From: Citrobacter arsenatis
GTDB lineage: Bacteria > Pseudomonadota > Gammaproteobacteria > Enterobacterales > Enterobacteriaceae
Assembly: GCF_004353845.1 (NCBI RefSeq)
Contig: NZ_CP037864.1
Coordinates: 1,550,001 to 1,614,000 of the forward strand
Direction: 5' to 3'
Length of the DNA stretch: 64,000 nt
Shown piece by piece: positions 43,802-52,763 of this stretch. The notes below the pieces were generated by a model. It was not told the DNA's origin. It was given only the letters and a program-made list of their open reading frames with translations, and ran no database searches. Each line of letters opens with the position of its first letter. Within the stretch, counting starts at the first letter, position 1. Both the position numbers and the translations under genes were made by a program.

Positions 43802-45850
43802 TCACACCAGACCCAGCAGGGTCAGCAGTAAATCAATTGCTTTGATACCGATAAACGGCACAACCAGACCACCCAGACCATAGATCCACAAATTGCGGCG
43901 TAGCATCGCGGAGGCGGATAACGGTTTGTAACTCACCCCTTTAAGCGCCAGTGGGATCAGAAAGACGATAACCAGCGCGTTGAAGATAACCGCGCTGAGG
44001 ATCGCCGAGTCCGGCGAATGCAGACCCATCACGTTAAGCGCATTGAGCTGTGGGTAGGTGGCGGCGAACGCAGCCGGGATAATGGCGAAATACTTCGCCA
44101 CGTCGTTGGCGATACTGAAGGTGGTCAGTGAACCACGCGTCATCAGCATCTGTTTACCAATGTGCACCACTTCAATCAGCTTGGTGGGGTTGGAGTCGAG
44201 ATCCACCATGTTGCCTGCTTCTTTCGCCGCCTGGGTGCCGGAGTTCATGGCGACCGCCACGTCGGCTTGCGCCAGCGCCGGGGCGTCGTTGGTTCCGTCG
44301 CCAGTCATCGCCACCAGACGACCTTCCGCCTGATACTGACGAATCAGCGCCAGCTTGGCTTCCGGTGTGGCTTCAGCTAAAAAGTCATCCACCCCGGCTT
44401 CAGCGGCGATCGCGGCGGCGGTCAGACGGTTGTCGCCGGTGATCATCACCGTTTTAATTCCCATTTTGCGCAGTTGGGCAAAACGTTCTTTAATGCCACC
44501 TTTCACGATATCTTTCAGGGCAATCACGCCCAGCACGCGAGAGCCTTCGGCCACCACCAGCGGTGTAGCGCCAAGGCGAGCGACGTTTTCGACCTTCTGC
44601 TCTACATCGGCGGGAAAATGGCCGCCGTTGGCTTCAACGTGACGACGAATCGCATCGACCGACCCTTTGCGGATCATACGGTTGTCGATGTTGATCCCGC
44701 TCATTCGGCTTTGGGCAGTAAAGGGTACAAAGGTGGCGTGCAGCGATTGCACGTCGCGAATACGCAGATTAAAACGCTGTTTAGCCAGGATAACGATGCT
44801 GCGGCCTTCCGGCGTTTCATCGGCCAGCGATGAAAGCTGCGCGGCGTCGGCCAGCGTTTTTTCGTCCACGCCGTGGGCGGGCAGAAAATCCGAAGCCTGA
44901 CGGTTACCCAGCGTAATGGTGCCGGTTTTATCCAACAGCAGTACGTCCACGTCACCCGCAGCTTCTACTGCACGTCCGCTGGTGGCGATAACGTTCGCGC
45001 CCAGCATGCGGCTCATCCCGGCGACGCCAATCGCAGAGAGCAGCCCGCCTATCGTGGTGGGGATCAAACACACCAGCAGAGCAACCAGTACCGTGACGCT
45101 GACCGCGCTCCCGCCCCAGGCGGAGAACGGCCACAGGGTGGCGGTCGCCAGTAAAAAGATAATGGTCAGGGCAATCAGCAGAATCGTCAGGGCAATCTCA
45201 TTGGGCGTTTTTCGCCGCTGCGCGCCTTCAACCATGGCGATCATCCGGTCGAGGAAGGTTTCACCGGGGTTTACGCTGCATTCGATAACCAGCCAGTCGG
45301 AGAGGATGCGGGTCCCGCCGGTGACGGAGGCGAAATCGCCGCCGGATTCACGAATCACCGGCGCGGACTCACCGGTAATGGCGCTTTCATCTACCGATGC
45401 GCCACCTTCGATGACCTCGCCGTCACACGGGATAATATCGCCCGCTTCTACCAGCACGATATCCCCTTTACGTAAATCATCGGCAGGAACGTGATCCATA
45501 GCCGCGCCGTATTTGGGTTCGCGAAGTTTGCGGGCAAAGGCGGTTTTTTTAACACCTTTCAGACTGTTAGCCTGCGCCTTACTGCGTCCTTCCGCCAGTG
45601 CTTCTGCAAAGTTGGCGAACAGAACGGTAATCCACAGCCACAGACTTATCGCGCCGGTAAACCATGGATTGCCCTGCATATGGCTTGTTGCCATCGCGAC
45701 TGTTAACAAGGTGGTTAACAGGCTGCCCAGCCAGACGATAAACATCACCGGGTTACGCCACTGGGTATGTGGGCTTAATTTTTTCACGGCGTCCATCAGC
45801 GCCTGTGCGACCAGAGACGGTTCGAACAGCGCCAGTTGCTTGCGACTCAT
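43802..45850 (-). CDS. kdpB: Potassium-transporting P-type ATPase KdpB
   Basis: A 682-residue P-type ATPase catalytic subunit. The phosphorylated aspartate lies in LLLDKTGTITLG near residue 307, the TGES actuator motif in SAITGESAPV near 160, and the hinge TGDGTNDAPAL near 515. About seven membrane spans fit the KdpB layout. It starts 20 bases after kdpA. Confidence 0.98.
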   Translation of the reverse strand: MSRKQLALFEPSLVAQALMDAVKKLSPHTQWRNPVMFIVWLGSLLTTLLTVAMATSHMQGNPWFTGAISLWLWITVLFANFAEALAEGRSKAQANSLKGVKKTAFARKLREPKYGAAMDHVPADDLRKGDIVLVEAGDIIPCDGEVIEGGASVDESAITGESAPVIRESGGDFASVTGGTRILSDWLVIECSVNPGETFLDRMIAMVEGAQRRKTPNEIALTILLIALTIIFLLATATLWPFSAWGGSAVSVTVLVALLVCLIPTTIGGLLSAIGVAGMSRMLGANVIATSGRAVEAAGDVDVLLLDKTGTITLGNRQASDFLPAHGVDEKTLADAAQLSSLADETPEGRSIVILAKQRFNLRIRDVQSLHATFVPFTAQSRMSGINIDNRMIRKGSVDAIRRHVEANGGHFPADVEQKVENVARLGATPLVVAEGSRVLGVIALKDIVKGGIKERFAQLRKMGIKTVMITGDNRLTAAAIAAEAGVDDFLAEATPEAKLALIRQYQAEGRLVAMTGDGTNDAPALAQADVAVAMNSGTQAAKEAGNMVDLDSNPTKLIEVVHIGKQMLMTRGSLTTFSIANDVAKYFAIIPAAFAATYPQLNALNVMGLHSPDSAILSAVIFNALVIVFLIPLALKGVSYKPLSASAMLRRNLWIYGLGGLVVPFIGIKAIDLLLTLLGLV

Positions 45851-45870
45851 AGTAATGTACTCCGCATCAC

Positions 45871-47550
45871 TCAGTGTAATGACAGGTATTCTGCGACCGG
45901 GCCAAGCGCCAGGGCAGGAACAAAGGTGAGAGCGCCAACCAGTAACACCGTACCGATTAACAACCCGACAAACAGCGCGCCGTGGGTAGGCAGTGTGCCA
46001 GGGCTTGCTGGCTGGATCTTTTTACTGACCAGCGACCCGGCAATTGCCATCACGGGAACGATCACGCCGAAACGTCCGAAGAACATGCACAGAGCCAGCA
46101 GGCAGTTCCAGAACGGAGTGTTGGCGCTTAAGCCGGCGAAGGCGCTACCGTTGTTGTTCGAAGCAGACGAAACGGCGTACAGCACTTCACTAAAACCGTG
46201 GGGACCTGGATTAAGCATGGCGCTGCGCCCGGCATCACTCATCATGGCGATAGCAGTACCGATCAGTACCAGCGCAGGGGTAACCAGAATCGCCAGCGCG
46301 GTCATTTTCATTTCACGCACGTCGATTTTCTTACCCAGATACTCCGGCGTACGACCAATCATCAGCCCGGCGATAAATACCGCCAGTAGTACAAACAGCA
46401 GCATGCCGTACAGACCTGAGCCGACTCCGCCGAAGACGACCTCGCCAATCTGCATTAGCCACATCGGCACCATCCCGCCCAGCGCGGTGAAGGAGTCATG
46501 CATCGCATCGACTGCACCGCAGGATGCGGCTGTTGTGACGACTGCAAACAGACTCGTGGCCAGCACGCCAAAGCGGCTCTCTTTACCTTCCATGTTGATG
46601 TTGCTGTCTGCACCGAATGCCATCAGGTGTGGATTACCCTGAACTTCAGCCCACATCACGACGGCCACGCAGACCACAAAAATCAGCGACATGGCCCACA
46701 GCAGGGTCCGGCCCTGGCGGCGATCGCCCACCACATCACCAAAAGCAAAACACAGTGCAGTGGGAATTAAGAAAATGGCCAGCACCTGTATCAGGTTGGT
46801 TAGTGCGGTTGGGTTTTCAAACGGATGCGATGAGTTAGCGTTAAAGAAACCGCCCCCATTAGTACCGAGCATCTTAATCGCTTCCTGTGAGGCGACGGGT
46901 CCCATCGGCAACAGCTGTTTTACCCCTTCGAGAGTGGTGATGGGTTGATAGGGCAATACATTTTGCAGCGTACCTTGCTGAATGAAGAACAGGGCAATGA
47001 GCACTGCAATAGGGACCAGGATCCACAGCGTAATGCGAATCAGATCGACCCAGGCGTTGCCCAACGTGTTCATACTCTGGCGCGTGAAGGCGCGGGTTAG
47101 GGCAAAAATCACCGCAATGCCTGTCGCCGCAGACAGGAAGTTCTGCACGGTCAATCCGGCCATCTGGCTGAAGTAACTTAAAGTGGTTTCGCCAGCATAG
47201 GATTGCCAGTTGGTATTAGTGACAAAACTCACCGCCGTGTTGAGCGCCAGATCCCACGAAAGCCCCGGCAGTTGCTGAGGATTTAACGGCAGCAGGTTTT
47301 GTGTCATGAGCATCAAAAACAGGACCAGCAGACCCAGAATATTGAGCGCGAGGATTGCCAGCAGATACTGCCGCCAGTTCATCTCCTGCTGCGAAATGCC
47401 TAAACCGCGCCAGAGCAAATGCTCTACGCCGGCGAGGCCCGGCAGGGATGTATTGTTGATCAGTCGGGCCAGCCCGAACCCCAGCGGTCTGGCGATGACA
47501 AACAGCACCAGCAAGAAGCTGGCAATAAGTAAAAATCCTTGGGCCGCCAT
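45871..47550 (-). CDS. kdpA: Potassium-transporting ATPase KdpA subunit
   Basis: A 559-residue K+ channel-like subunit with about ten membrane spans and four degenerate selectivity-filter repeats, including VTNTNWQSY, GTNGGGFFNANSSHPFENP and SSNNNGSAFAGL. Start at 47550 (MAAQGFLL), which overlaps the kdpF stop (TGATG). A longer in-frame reading upstream runs through kdpF and the promoter and is not real. Confidence 0.97.
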   Translation of the reverse strand: MAAQGFLLIASFLLVLFVIARPLGFGLARLINNTSLPGLAGVEHLLWRGLGISQQEMNWRQYLLAILALNILGLLVLFLMLMTQNLLPLNPQQLPGLSWDLALNTAVSFVTNTNWQSYAGETTLSYFSQMAGLTVQNFLSAATGIAVIFALTRAFTRQSMNTLGNAWVDLIRITLWILVPIAVLIALFFIQQGTLQNVLPYQPITTLEGVKQLLPMGPVASQEAIKMLGTNGGGFFNANSSHPFENPTALTNLIQVLAIFLIPTALCFAFGDVVGDRRQGRTLLWAMSLIFVVCVAVVMWAEVQGNPHLMAFGADSNINMEGKESRFGVLATSLFAVVTTAASCGAVDAMHDSFTALGGMVPMWLMQIGEVVFGGVGSGLYGMLLFVLLAVFIAGLMIGRTPEYLGKKIDVREMKMTALAILVTPALVLIGTAIAMMSDAGRSAMLNPGPHGFSEVLYAVSSASNNNGSAFAGLSANTPFWNCLLALCMFFGRFGVIVPVMAIAGSLVSKKIQPASPGTLPTHGALFVGLLIGTVLLVGALTFVPALALGPVAEYLSLH

Positions 47551-47639
47551 CAGAACGCCTCCGCATTTATCAGGGCATACACCAGGTAACCTAATAATAA
47601 AAAGACCAGCACAATGCCGGTTATCACGCCTGCACTCAC
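47550..47639 (-). CDS. kdpF: Potassium-transporting ATPase KdpF subunit
   Basis: A 29-residue single-span peptide that stabilises the KdpABC complex. It starts with GTG (MSAGVITGIVLVFLLLGYLV and nine more), preceded by GGAGGTG six bases upstream, and its TGA overlaps the kdpA ATG by one base. It is nearly identical to the E. coli KdpF peptide. First gene of kdpFABCDE. Confidence 0.93.
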   Translation of the reverse strand: MSAGVITGIVLVFLLLGYLVYALINAEAF

Positions 47640-47719
47640 GGTGCACCTCCAGTGGCATAAATGTGATAACCAGAGCGTAGGTTTTTGCTTGCAAAGATTT
47701 CGCAAAAATCATCAGGCGG

Positions 47720-47742
47720 GGTGTAAAAAAAGTATAAAAATG
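47720..47742 (-). promoter_or_regulatory. KdpE binding site of the kdpFABC promoter
   Basis: Read on the minus strand, CATTTTTATACTTTTTTTAC followed by ACC equals the KdpE target described for E. coli. It lies about 80 bases upstream of the kdpF start. Confidence 0.85.
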
Positions 47743-47947
47743 GCAAAGACCATTATTTAACTAATGGTTAGTATTAATTTAACTTTTATGTAACTTAATT
47801 ACGAATTTAAGCTAAATGGAGCATCAATAGATAAAAATAAGTGGTCGGATGAGTAGCAAAATTACACACAAGGCGGTATTATTTTCATCAGTTAACCAAG
47901 TTTATTTTTCCGGTGCGATTCACCGAACAGATATATGGGAGAGGATT
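47743..47947. promoter_or_regulatory. AT-rich divergent region between kdpF and ybfA
   Basis: With the KdpE site, this forms a gene-free gap of about 308 bases between divergent kdpF and ybfA. It is very AT-rich. A ybfA promoter is expected in it but could not be placed. No other feature was seen. Confidence 0.5.
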
Positions 47948-48154
47948 ATGGACTTTTATAAAGAGTATCCAGCACACATTGTTTTCTTACGCCGTACCTT
48001 TGCCGTTGTGGCGGGCGTGCTGGCGCTGCCGGTCATGCTGTTCTGGAAAGACCGCGCCCGTTTTTACAGCTACCTGCACCGCGTCTGGTCTAAAACCAGT
48101 GATAAACCGGTGTGGATGGAACAGGCTGAAAAAGCCACCTGCGATTTCTACTAA
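47948..48154 (+). CDS. ybfA: Small inner-membrane protein YbfA
   Basis: A 68-residue protein of unknown function with one likely membrane span (VFLRRTFAVVAGVLALPVMLFW) and a basic, aromatic-rich C-terminus (RARFYSYLHRVWSKTSDKP). It matches E. coli YbfA in length and sequence. The ATG at 47948 follows GAGAGGA. It is followed by its own terminator. Confidence 0.92.
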   Translation: MDFYKEYPAHIVFLRRTFAVVAGVLALPVMLFWKDRARFYSYLHRVWSKTSDKPVWMEQAEKATCDFY

Positions 48155-48173
48155 GTTATCGTTGTTACTCAAG

Positions 48174-48207
48174 AAAACCGCTAACAGCAATGTAGCGGTT
48201 TTTTTAT
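48174..48207 (+). terminator. Intrinsic terminator of ybfA
   Basis: AAAACCGCTA ACAGCAATG TAGCGGTTTTTTT is a stem with a T-tract, 20 bases past the ybfA stop. Confidence 0.88.
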
Positions 48208-48234
48208 ACCCCGACGTCTACACTTATCTATGTA

Positions 48235-48348
48235 GCGGACATTGATAACTTTCAACGGCAGATACAACAACTGCTTGCACCATTGATGCGCCTCAAACAC
48301 TATTTGACGAAATACCTGAACGTCTGGTCACCAGACTTCAGCGCTGAT
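48235..48348 (+). pseudogene. ybgA: Decayed C-terminal remnant of ybgA (DUF1722)
   Basis: Reading in frame from 48241 gives IDNFQRQIQQLLAPLMRLKH and then YLTKY. As I recall it, the C-terminus of E. coli YbgA has LLAPLMRIKHYM at the same place, and ybgA lies directly before phrB in E. coli. Only some 35-40 codons remain. There is no start, the N-terminal domains are gone, and the end has diverged. The scar abuts the ybfA terminator, so the deletion joined ybfA to the 3' end of ybgA. Confidence 0.72.
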
Positions 48349-48381
48349 TCGCCAATGATTTATTTTTATTACGGGAGTGTT

Positions 48382-49800
48382 ATGACCACGCATCTGGTCT
48401 GGTTTCGGCGTGATTTACGCCTGCATGACAACCTCGCGCTGGCGGCGGCTTGTCGGGATCGTTCTGTACACGTTTTGGCGCTCTACATCTCGACGCCTGA
48501 ACAGTGGAAGGCACACGATATGGCCCCTCGTCAGGCGGCATTTGTTAGCGCGCAGTTGAATACGCTACAAATGGCGCTGGCAGAAAAAGGCATTCCGCTT
48601 CTGTTTCATGAAGTTGCCGATTTTGCGACCAGCGCGGAAACCGTTAAAAACGTCTGCGCACAGCATGGTATCAGCCGCTTATTTTATAATTATCAATACG
48701 AAATCAACGAGCGTCAGCGTGATGCCGCCGTCGAAAAGTCATTACCCCATGTGGTGTGCGAGGGGTTTGACGACAGCGTGATCCTGCCTCCTGGGGCGGT
48801 TATGACTGGCAATCATGAGATGTATAAAGTCTTTACACCGTTTAAAAATGCGTGGTTGAAGCGGATTAAAGACGGTGTTCCTGAATGCGTTAGCGCGCCG
48901 AAGGTGAGAGAAAGCGGTGCTCTTGATACGCCGCTAACATCAATCACGCTGAGTTATCCGCAGCAAGATTTCGATGCGCAGGTGTTTGCGCCAGAAGAAA
49001 AATCAGCTATCGCGCAATTACGTCATTTTTGCCAGCAGGCCGTAGGAGAATATGAGCAACTGCGTGATTTCCCTGCGATTGATGGTACCAGTCGATTATC
49101 CGCGAACCTGGCGACGGGGGGATTGTCGCCGCGCCAGTGTCTGAATCGACTGCTCGCGGAGCAGCCGCAGGCACTGGAGGGCGGAAAGGGCAGCGTCTGG
49201 CTGAATGAGCTTATCTGGCGCGAATTTTATCGTCATCTGATGACGTATCATCCGGCGCTGTGTCGGTATCAACCCTTTATCCGCTGGACCGATCGCGTGC
49301 AGTGGCAGAATAATCCGGCGCATTTGCAGGCCTGGCAGACGGGGAGTACGGGGTATCCAATTGTGGATGCGGCGATGCGTCAACTCAACGCCACGGGCTG
49401 GATGCATAATCGATTACGCATGATTACGGCCAGTTTTTTAGTGAAGGACCTGCTGATCGACTGGCGTAAAGGCGAGCAATATTTTATGTCGCAACTGATC
49501 GATGGCGACCTGGCAGCCAACAACGGCGGCTGGCAGTGGGCGGCCTCAACCGGAACCGACGCCGCGCCGTATTTCCGTATCTTTAACCCCACGACTCAGG
49601 GCGAAAAATTTGACCGTGACGGTGAGTTTATCCGCCGGTGGCTACCGGAGCTGCGCGACGTGCCGGGAAAAGCCATTCATGACCCGTGGACGTGGGCTGA
49701 AAAAGCGCAGGTGACGCTTAATTATCCTCGTCCGATTGTTGATCATAAACAAGCAAGGCTGGCGACGCTGGCGGCATATGAGACGGCGCGTAAGGGATAG
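48382..49800 (+). CDS. phrB: Deoxyribodipyrimidine photolyase
   Basis: A 472-residue class I CPD photolyase that reverses UV pyrimidine dimers with light. The N-terminal antenna-binding Rossmann domain starts HLVWFRRDLRLHDN. The C-terminal FAD domain has WREFYRHLM, GYPIVDAAMRQL and MHNRLRMITASF. The ATG at 48382 has GGGAGTG upstream; the longer in-frame reading is the ybgA remnant. It is followed two bases later by an Rpn-family fragment. Confidence 0.97.
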   Translation: MTTHLVWFRRDLRLHDNLALAAACRDRSVHVLALYISTPEQWKAHDMAPRQAAFVSAQLNTLQMALAEKGIPLLFHEVADFATSAETVKNVCAQHGISRLFYNYQYEINERQRDAAVEKSLPHVVCEGFDDSVILPPGAVMTGNHEMYKVFTPFKNAWLKRIKDGVPECVSAPKVRESGALDTPLTSITLSYPQQDFDAQVFAPEEKSAIAQLRHFCQQAVGEYEQLRDFPAIDGTSRLSANLATGGLSPRQCLNRLLAEQPQALEGGKGSVWLNELIWREFYRHLMTYHPALCRYQPFIRWTDRVQWQNNPAHLQAWQTGSTGYPIVDAAMRQLNATGWMHNRLRMITASFLVKDLLIDWRKGEQYFMSQLIDGDLAANNGGWQWAASTGTDAAPYFRIFNPTTQGEKFDRDGEFIRRWLPELRDVPGKAIHDPWTWAEKAQVTLNYPRPIVDHKQARLATLAAYETARKG

Positions 49801-49802
49801 CG

Positions 49803-50183
49803 TTGCCAGAACTCATGCAAAAGCATATTCGTCAGCGAGATTTGATGGGGTTGATTGATCAGTTGGCCGTGCTGTTACTTACGGGATGTGCTAATGACAC
49901 GCAGTTGCAGGCGATGTTTAATTACATTCTTCGAGCCGGCGATGAATCTCGTTTTAATGAATTTATGCAAGAAATGGCACAACGGATCCCCCACCACAAG
50001 GAGAGGCTGATGACTATTGCGGAGCGGTTACGCTTAGATGGATTACAGGAAGGTCTACAACAAGGCAAACGAGAAGCCGCATTACGTATCGCGCAAACAA
50101 TGTTGGAGCAGAAAATAGATCGCGAAATGGTGCTACTGGTTACAGGTCTTTCAGAAGAGGATTTAGCTGTAAGCCATGCGTAA
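49803..50183 (+). CDS. Rpn-family (PDDEXK transposase-like) C-terminal fragment
   Basis: A 126-residue reading frame that matches only the C-terminal third of Rpn/YhgA-type recombination-promoting nucleases (about 300 residues): MQKHIRQRDLMGLIDQLAVL, FNYILRAGDESRFNEFM, HHKERLMTIAERLR, a Gly/Gln-rich GLQEGLQQGKREAALRIAQ segment, and a final GLSEEDLA. The PDDEXK nuclease domain is absent. A TTG start at 49803 has AAGGG six bases upstream and sits two bases after the phrB stop, so it may be translated. It may be a pseudogene, or may act like the internally initiated short Rpn products (RpnS) that inhibit the full-length nuclease. Confidence 0.75.
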   Translation: MPELMQKHIRQRDLMGLIDQLAVLLLTGCANDTQLQAMFNYILRAGDESRFNEFMQEMAQRIPHHKERLMTIAERLRLDGLQEGLQQGKREAALRIAQTMLEQKIDREMVLLVTGLSEEDLAVSHA

Positions 50184-50186
50184 TCC

Positions 50187-50230
50187 CCAAAAAAAACAGG
50201 CCCGAATCTTCTCACATCATCGGGCCTGTA
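50187..50230 (-). terminator. Intrinsic terminator of dtpD
   Basis: On the minus strand ACAGGCCCGATG ... TTCGGGCCTGT is followed by eight T. It lies between dtpD and the Rpn fragment and can also stop plus-strand transcripts. Confidence 0.88.
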
Positions 50231-50233
50231 AAC

Positions 50234-51715
50234 TCAGGACTCTACCGCTAGCGGACGGTTTCTGAACTTAAGCGACTGGTACAGCCAAATCAGCAGCACC
50301 AGCACCACACAGGCCAGCGCCCCCCAGGTAATTTCGCTAAAGACATCAATATATGCATTGATGGAATAGTTGATAGCGCCAGCCGCGTCAAACGAGCCTT
50401 GTGAGGTCTGGTCGGCAATAACGCCTGCCAGATAGTTGGCGATGGCGCCGGAAAGCAGCATATAAATACCGGTTAATACACCGGTTACACCGGGGATCTC
50501 AATACGTGTAATTTGCGACATTGCCACCGGGTCGATAAACAGTTCGGCAAAGCCCATAATCGCCAGCCCCAACACCATTAGCGGCATGGAAGAGTGGCCG
50601 TAAGCTGCGGACCAGCGGGCGCTCAAGGTCAGAATGCAGAATCCGGCGCTCATTAAACCGAGGCCGAGGGCGAATTTACCCCAGATACGTACAGTACGGT
50701 TGCCGCCAACGCTTTCTTTGACTACCCAGGCCAGTACGATACCGCACAGCATCACGGCAAAGGCGTTAACCGACTGGAACATTGCGGTAGGGACGGAATA
50801 TCCCAGAATATCGCGATTAACAAAGCGGTCGATATACAGGCTAATCGAGCTGCCGCCCTGTTGTGCAAAGGCCCAGAACAACAGGCTGAAGAAGGTCAGC
50901 GTGACGATAAGTCCCAGCTCTTTGCGCTGCTTCTGAGTCTGCGCCTGGCGGTAAATCTTCGCCAGAACAGCAAGACCAATAACAGTGGCAACGATTAATG
51001 CGTAAACGGACCACTCTTTCCAGAACAGGACAGTAATCAACAGCGGTGCTGCAACCAGCAGGACTAACAGCCAGGCCCAGTTTGGCAGCATGTATTTTTT
51101 CGCACACAGGACGGTCTTGTTGACGCCAGTGGTATGGGCGAAATGGCGATTACCGCATAAGAAAATCACCAGGCCTGCCAGCATGCCAATTGCGGCCAGC
51201 GCAAAACCCATCGCCCAGCTGTACTCTTCCTGCACGTAGCCGCAGGCAATGGGGGCGATGATTGAACCAATATTCCCGGCAGCGTAGAGCAGAGAGAACC
51301 CACCGTCGCGGCGCGGATCCTCAGGCTGATACAACTCGCCCAGCAGGCAACTGATGTTGGATTTAAACAGACCGTAGCCGCAGACAATTATCGCCAGAGA
51401 CAAATAGAGGAACGCCGGGGCCATTTCGTTGGCGCCCAATACCAGATGTCCCACTGCCATTAAAAATGCGCCGATCATCACCGCCATTCGGTTGCCGAGC
51501 ACTTTATCTGCCAGGTATCCCCCGAGAATGGGAGTGACGTAGACCAGCGAACAGTAGGCGCTGAACAGTTCATATGCGTGATTATCGTCGTACTTAAGCT
51601 GGTTAGTGAGATACAGGATCAGCAGCGCACGCATGCCGTAAAAACTGAAATATTCCCAGATTTGTAGCGCGACGACGTAATAAATCGCCCGTGGTTGAGA
51701 TGCTTGTTTATTCAT
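50234..51715 (-). CDS. dtpD: Dipeptide/tripeptide permease D
   Basis: A 493-residue proton-dependent oligopeptide transporter of the POT family with about 14 membrane spans. The POT ExxERFxYY-like motif at the N-terminus appears as QIWEYFSFYGMRALLILYL, with the second POT signature in FSLLYAAGNIGSIIAP. Its length matches E. coli DtpD. It is monocistronic with its own terminator and divergent from ybgI. Confidence 0.96.
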   Translation of the reverse strand: MNKQASQPRAIYYVVALQIWEYFSFYGMRALLILYLTNQLKYDDNHAYELFSAYCSLVYVTPILGGYLADKVLGNRMAVMIGAFLMAVGHLVLGANEMAPAFLYLSLAIIVCGYGLFKSNISCLLGELYQPEDPRRDGGFSLLYAAGNIGSIIAPIACGYVQEEYSWAMGFALAAIGMLAGLVIFLCGNRHFAHTTGVNKTVLCAKKYMLPNWAWLLVLLVAAPLLITVLFWKEWSVYALIVATVIGLAVLAKIYRQAQTQKQRKELGLIVTLTFFSLLFWAFAQQGGSSISLYIDRFVNRDILGYSVPTAMFQSVNAFAVMLCGIVLAWVVKESVGGNRTVRIWGKFALGLGLMSAGFCILTLSARWSAAYGHSSMPLMVLGLAIMGFAELFIDPVAMSQITRIEIPGVTGVLTGIYMLLSGAIANYLAGVIADQTSQGSFDAAGAINYSINAYIDVFSEITWGALACVVLVLLIWLYQSLKFRNRPLAVES

Positions 51716-52004
51716 TATTTTCTCGAAGTAAATGCCTCGCGACAGGCTGAAAGTGCTGTGCGAGTGTGTTTCCTTAAAGTTGTAACTTTGATACAGATCT
51801 GATTATTTTTGCAATATGCTGTCTGATTGCATAAATATACATGAATTAGATCGCGTAGTGGTAAGCAAATCATGTTCAAAGCGGGGGGGATTGTTTCTTG
51901 ATGTGTCAGTGAAATGGCTATCGACGAACGCAGGCGAGGACGCTATTTTAACCTAAGCTGTGTTGCTGATTAGGCAGGCAGGATTAATGACTACGAGGAC
52001 GATG

Positions 52005-52748
52005 ATGAAAAACACCGAACTGGAACAACTGATCAACGACAAACTGAACAGCGCCGCCATTAGCGACTATGCGCCGAATGGTTTGCAGGTTGAGGGCAAA
52101 GAAACGGTGCATAAAATCGTGACCGGCGTGACCGCAAGTCAGGCGCTGCTGGATGAGGCGGTGCGCCTCCAGGCCGATGCGGTTATCGTTCATCACGGTT
52201 ATTTCTGGAAAGGCGAATCGCCGGTAATTCGCGGCATGAAGCGCCATCGTCTGAAAACGCTGTTGGAAAACGATATCAACCTGTATGGCTGGCACCTGCC
52301 ACTGGATGCTCACCCGGAACTGGGGAATAACGCGCAGTTGGCCGCGCTGTTGGGGATTACCGTGATGGGTGAGATCGAACCGCTGGTGCCATGGGGAGAG
52401 CTCTCCATGCCGGTTCCGGGGCTGGAACTGGCATCGTGGATTGAAGCGCGTTTGGGCCGTAAACCGTTATGGTGCGGTGATACCGGACCGGAAAAAGTTC
52501 AGCGCGTCGCCTGGTGTACAGGTGGCGGTCAAAGTTTTATTGATAGCGCAGCTCGATTTGGCGTCGATGCCTTCATCACTGGTGAAGTCTCAGAGCAAAC
52601 CATTCACTCAGCCCGTGAGCAGGGGCTGCATTTTTATGCTGCCGGTCACCATGCGACTGAACGCGGCGGCATTCGCGCATTAAGCGAATGGCTGAATGAA
52701 AACACCGATTTGGACGTAACGTTTATCGATATTCCTAATCCAGCGTAA
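52005..52748 (+). CDS. ybgI: NIF3-family metal-binding protein YbgI
   Basis: A 247-residue NIF3/DUF34 protein that forms toroidal hexamers with a dinuclear metal site. Metal-ligand sequences are VIVHHGYFW, WHLPLDAHPELGNN and the late AAGHHATERGG with GEVSEQ. Function is unsettled. The ATG at 52005 has GAGGA upstream; an ATG one codon earlier is equally placed. It lies 15 bases before pxpB and is probably co-transcribed. Confidence 0.94.
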   Translation: MKNTELEQLINDKLNSAAISDYAPNGLQVEGKETVHKIVTGVTASQALLDEAVRLQADAVIVHHGYFWKGESPVIRGMKRHRLKTLLENDINLYGWHLPLDAHPELGNNAQLAALLGITVMGEIEPLVPWGELSMPVPGLELASWIEARLGRKPLWCGDTGPEKVQRVAWCTGGGQSFIDSAARFGVDAFITGEVSEQTIHSAREQGLHFYAAGHHATERGGIRALSEWLNENTDLDVTFIDIPNPA

Positions 52749-52763
52749 TAAAGAGGGACGAAA

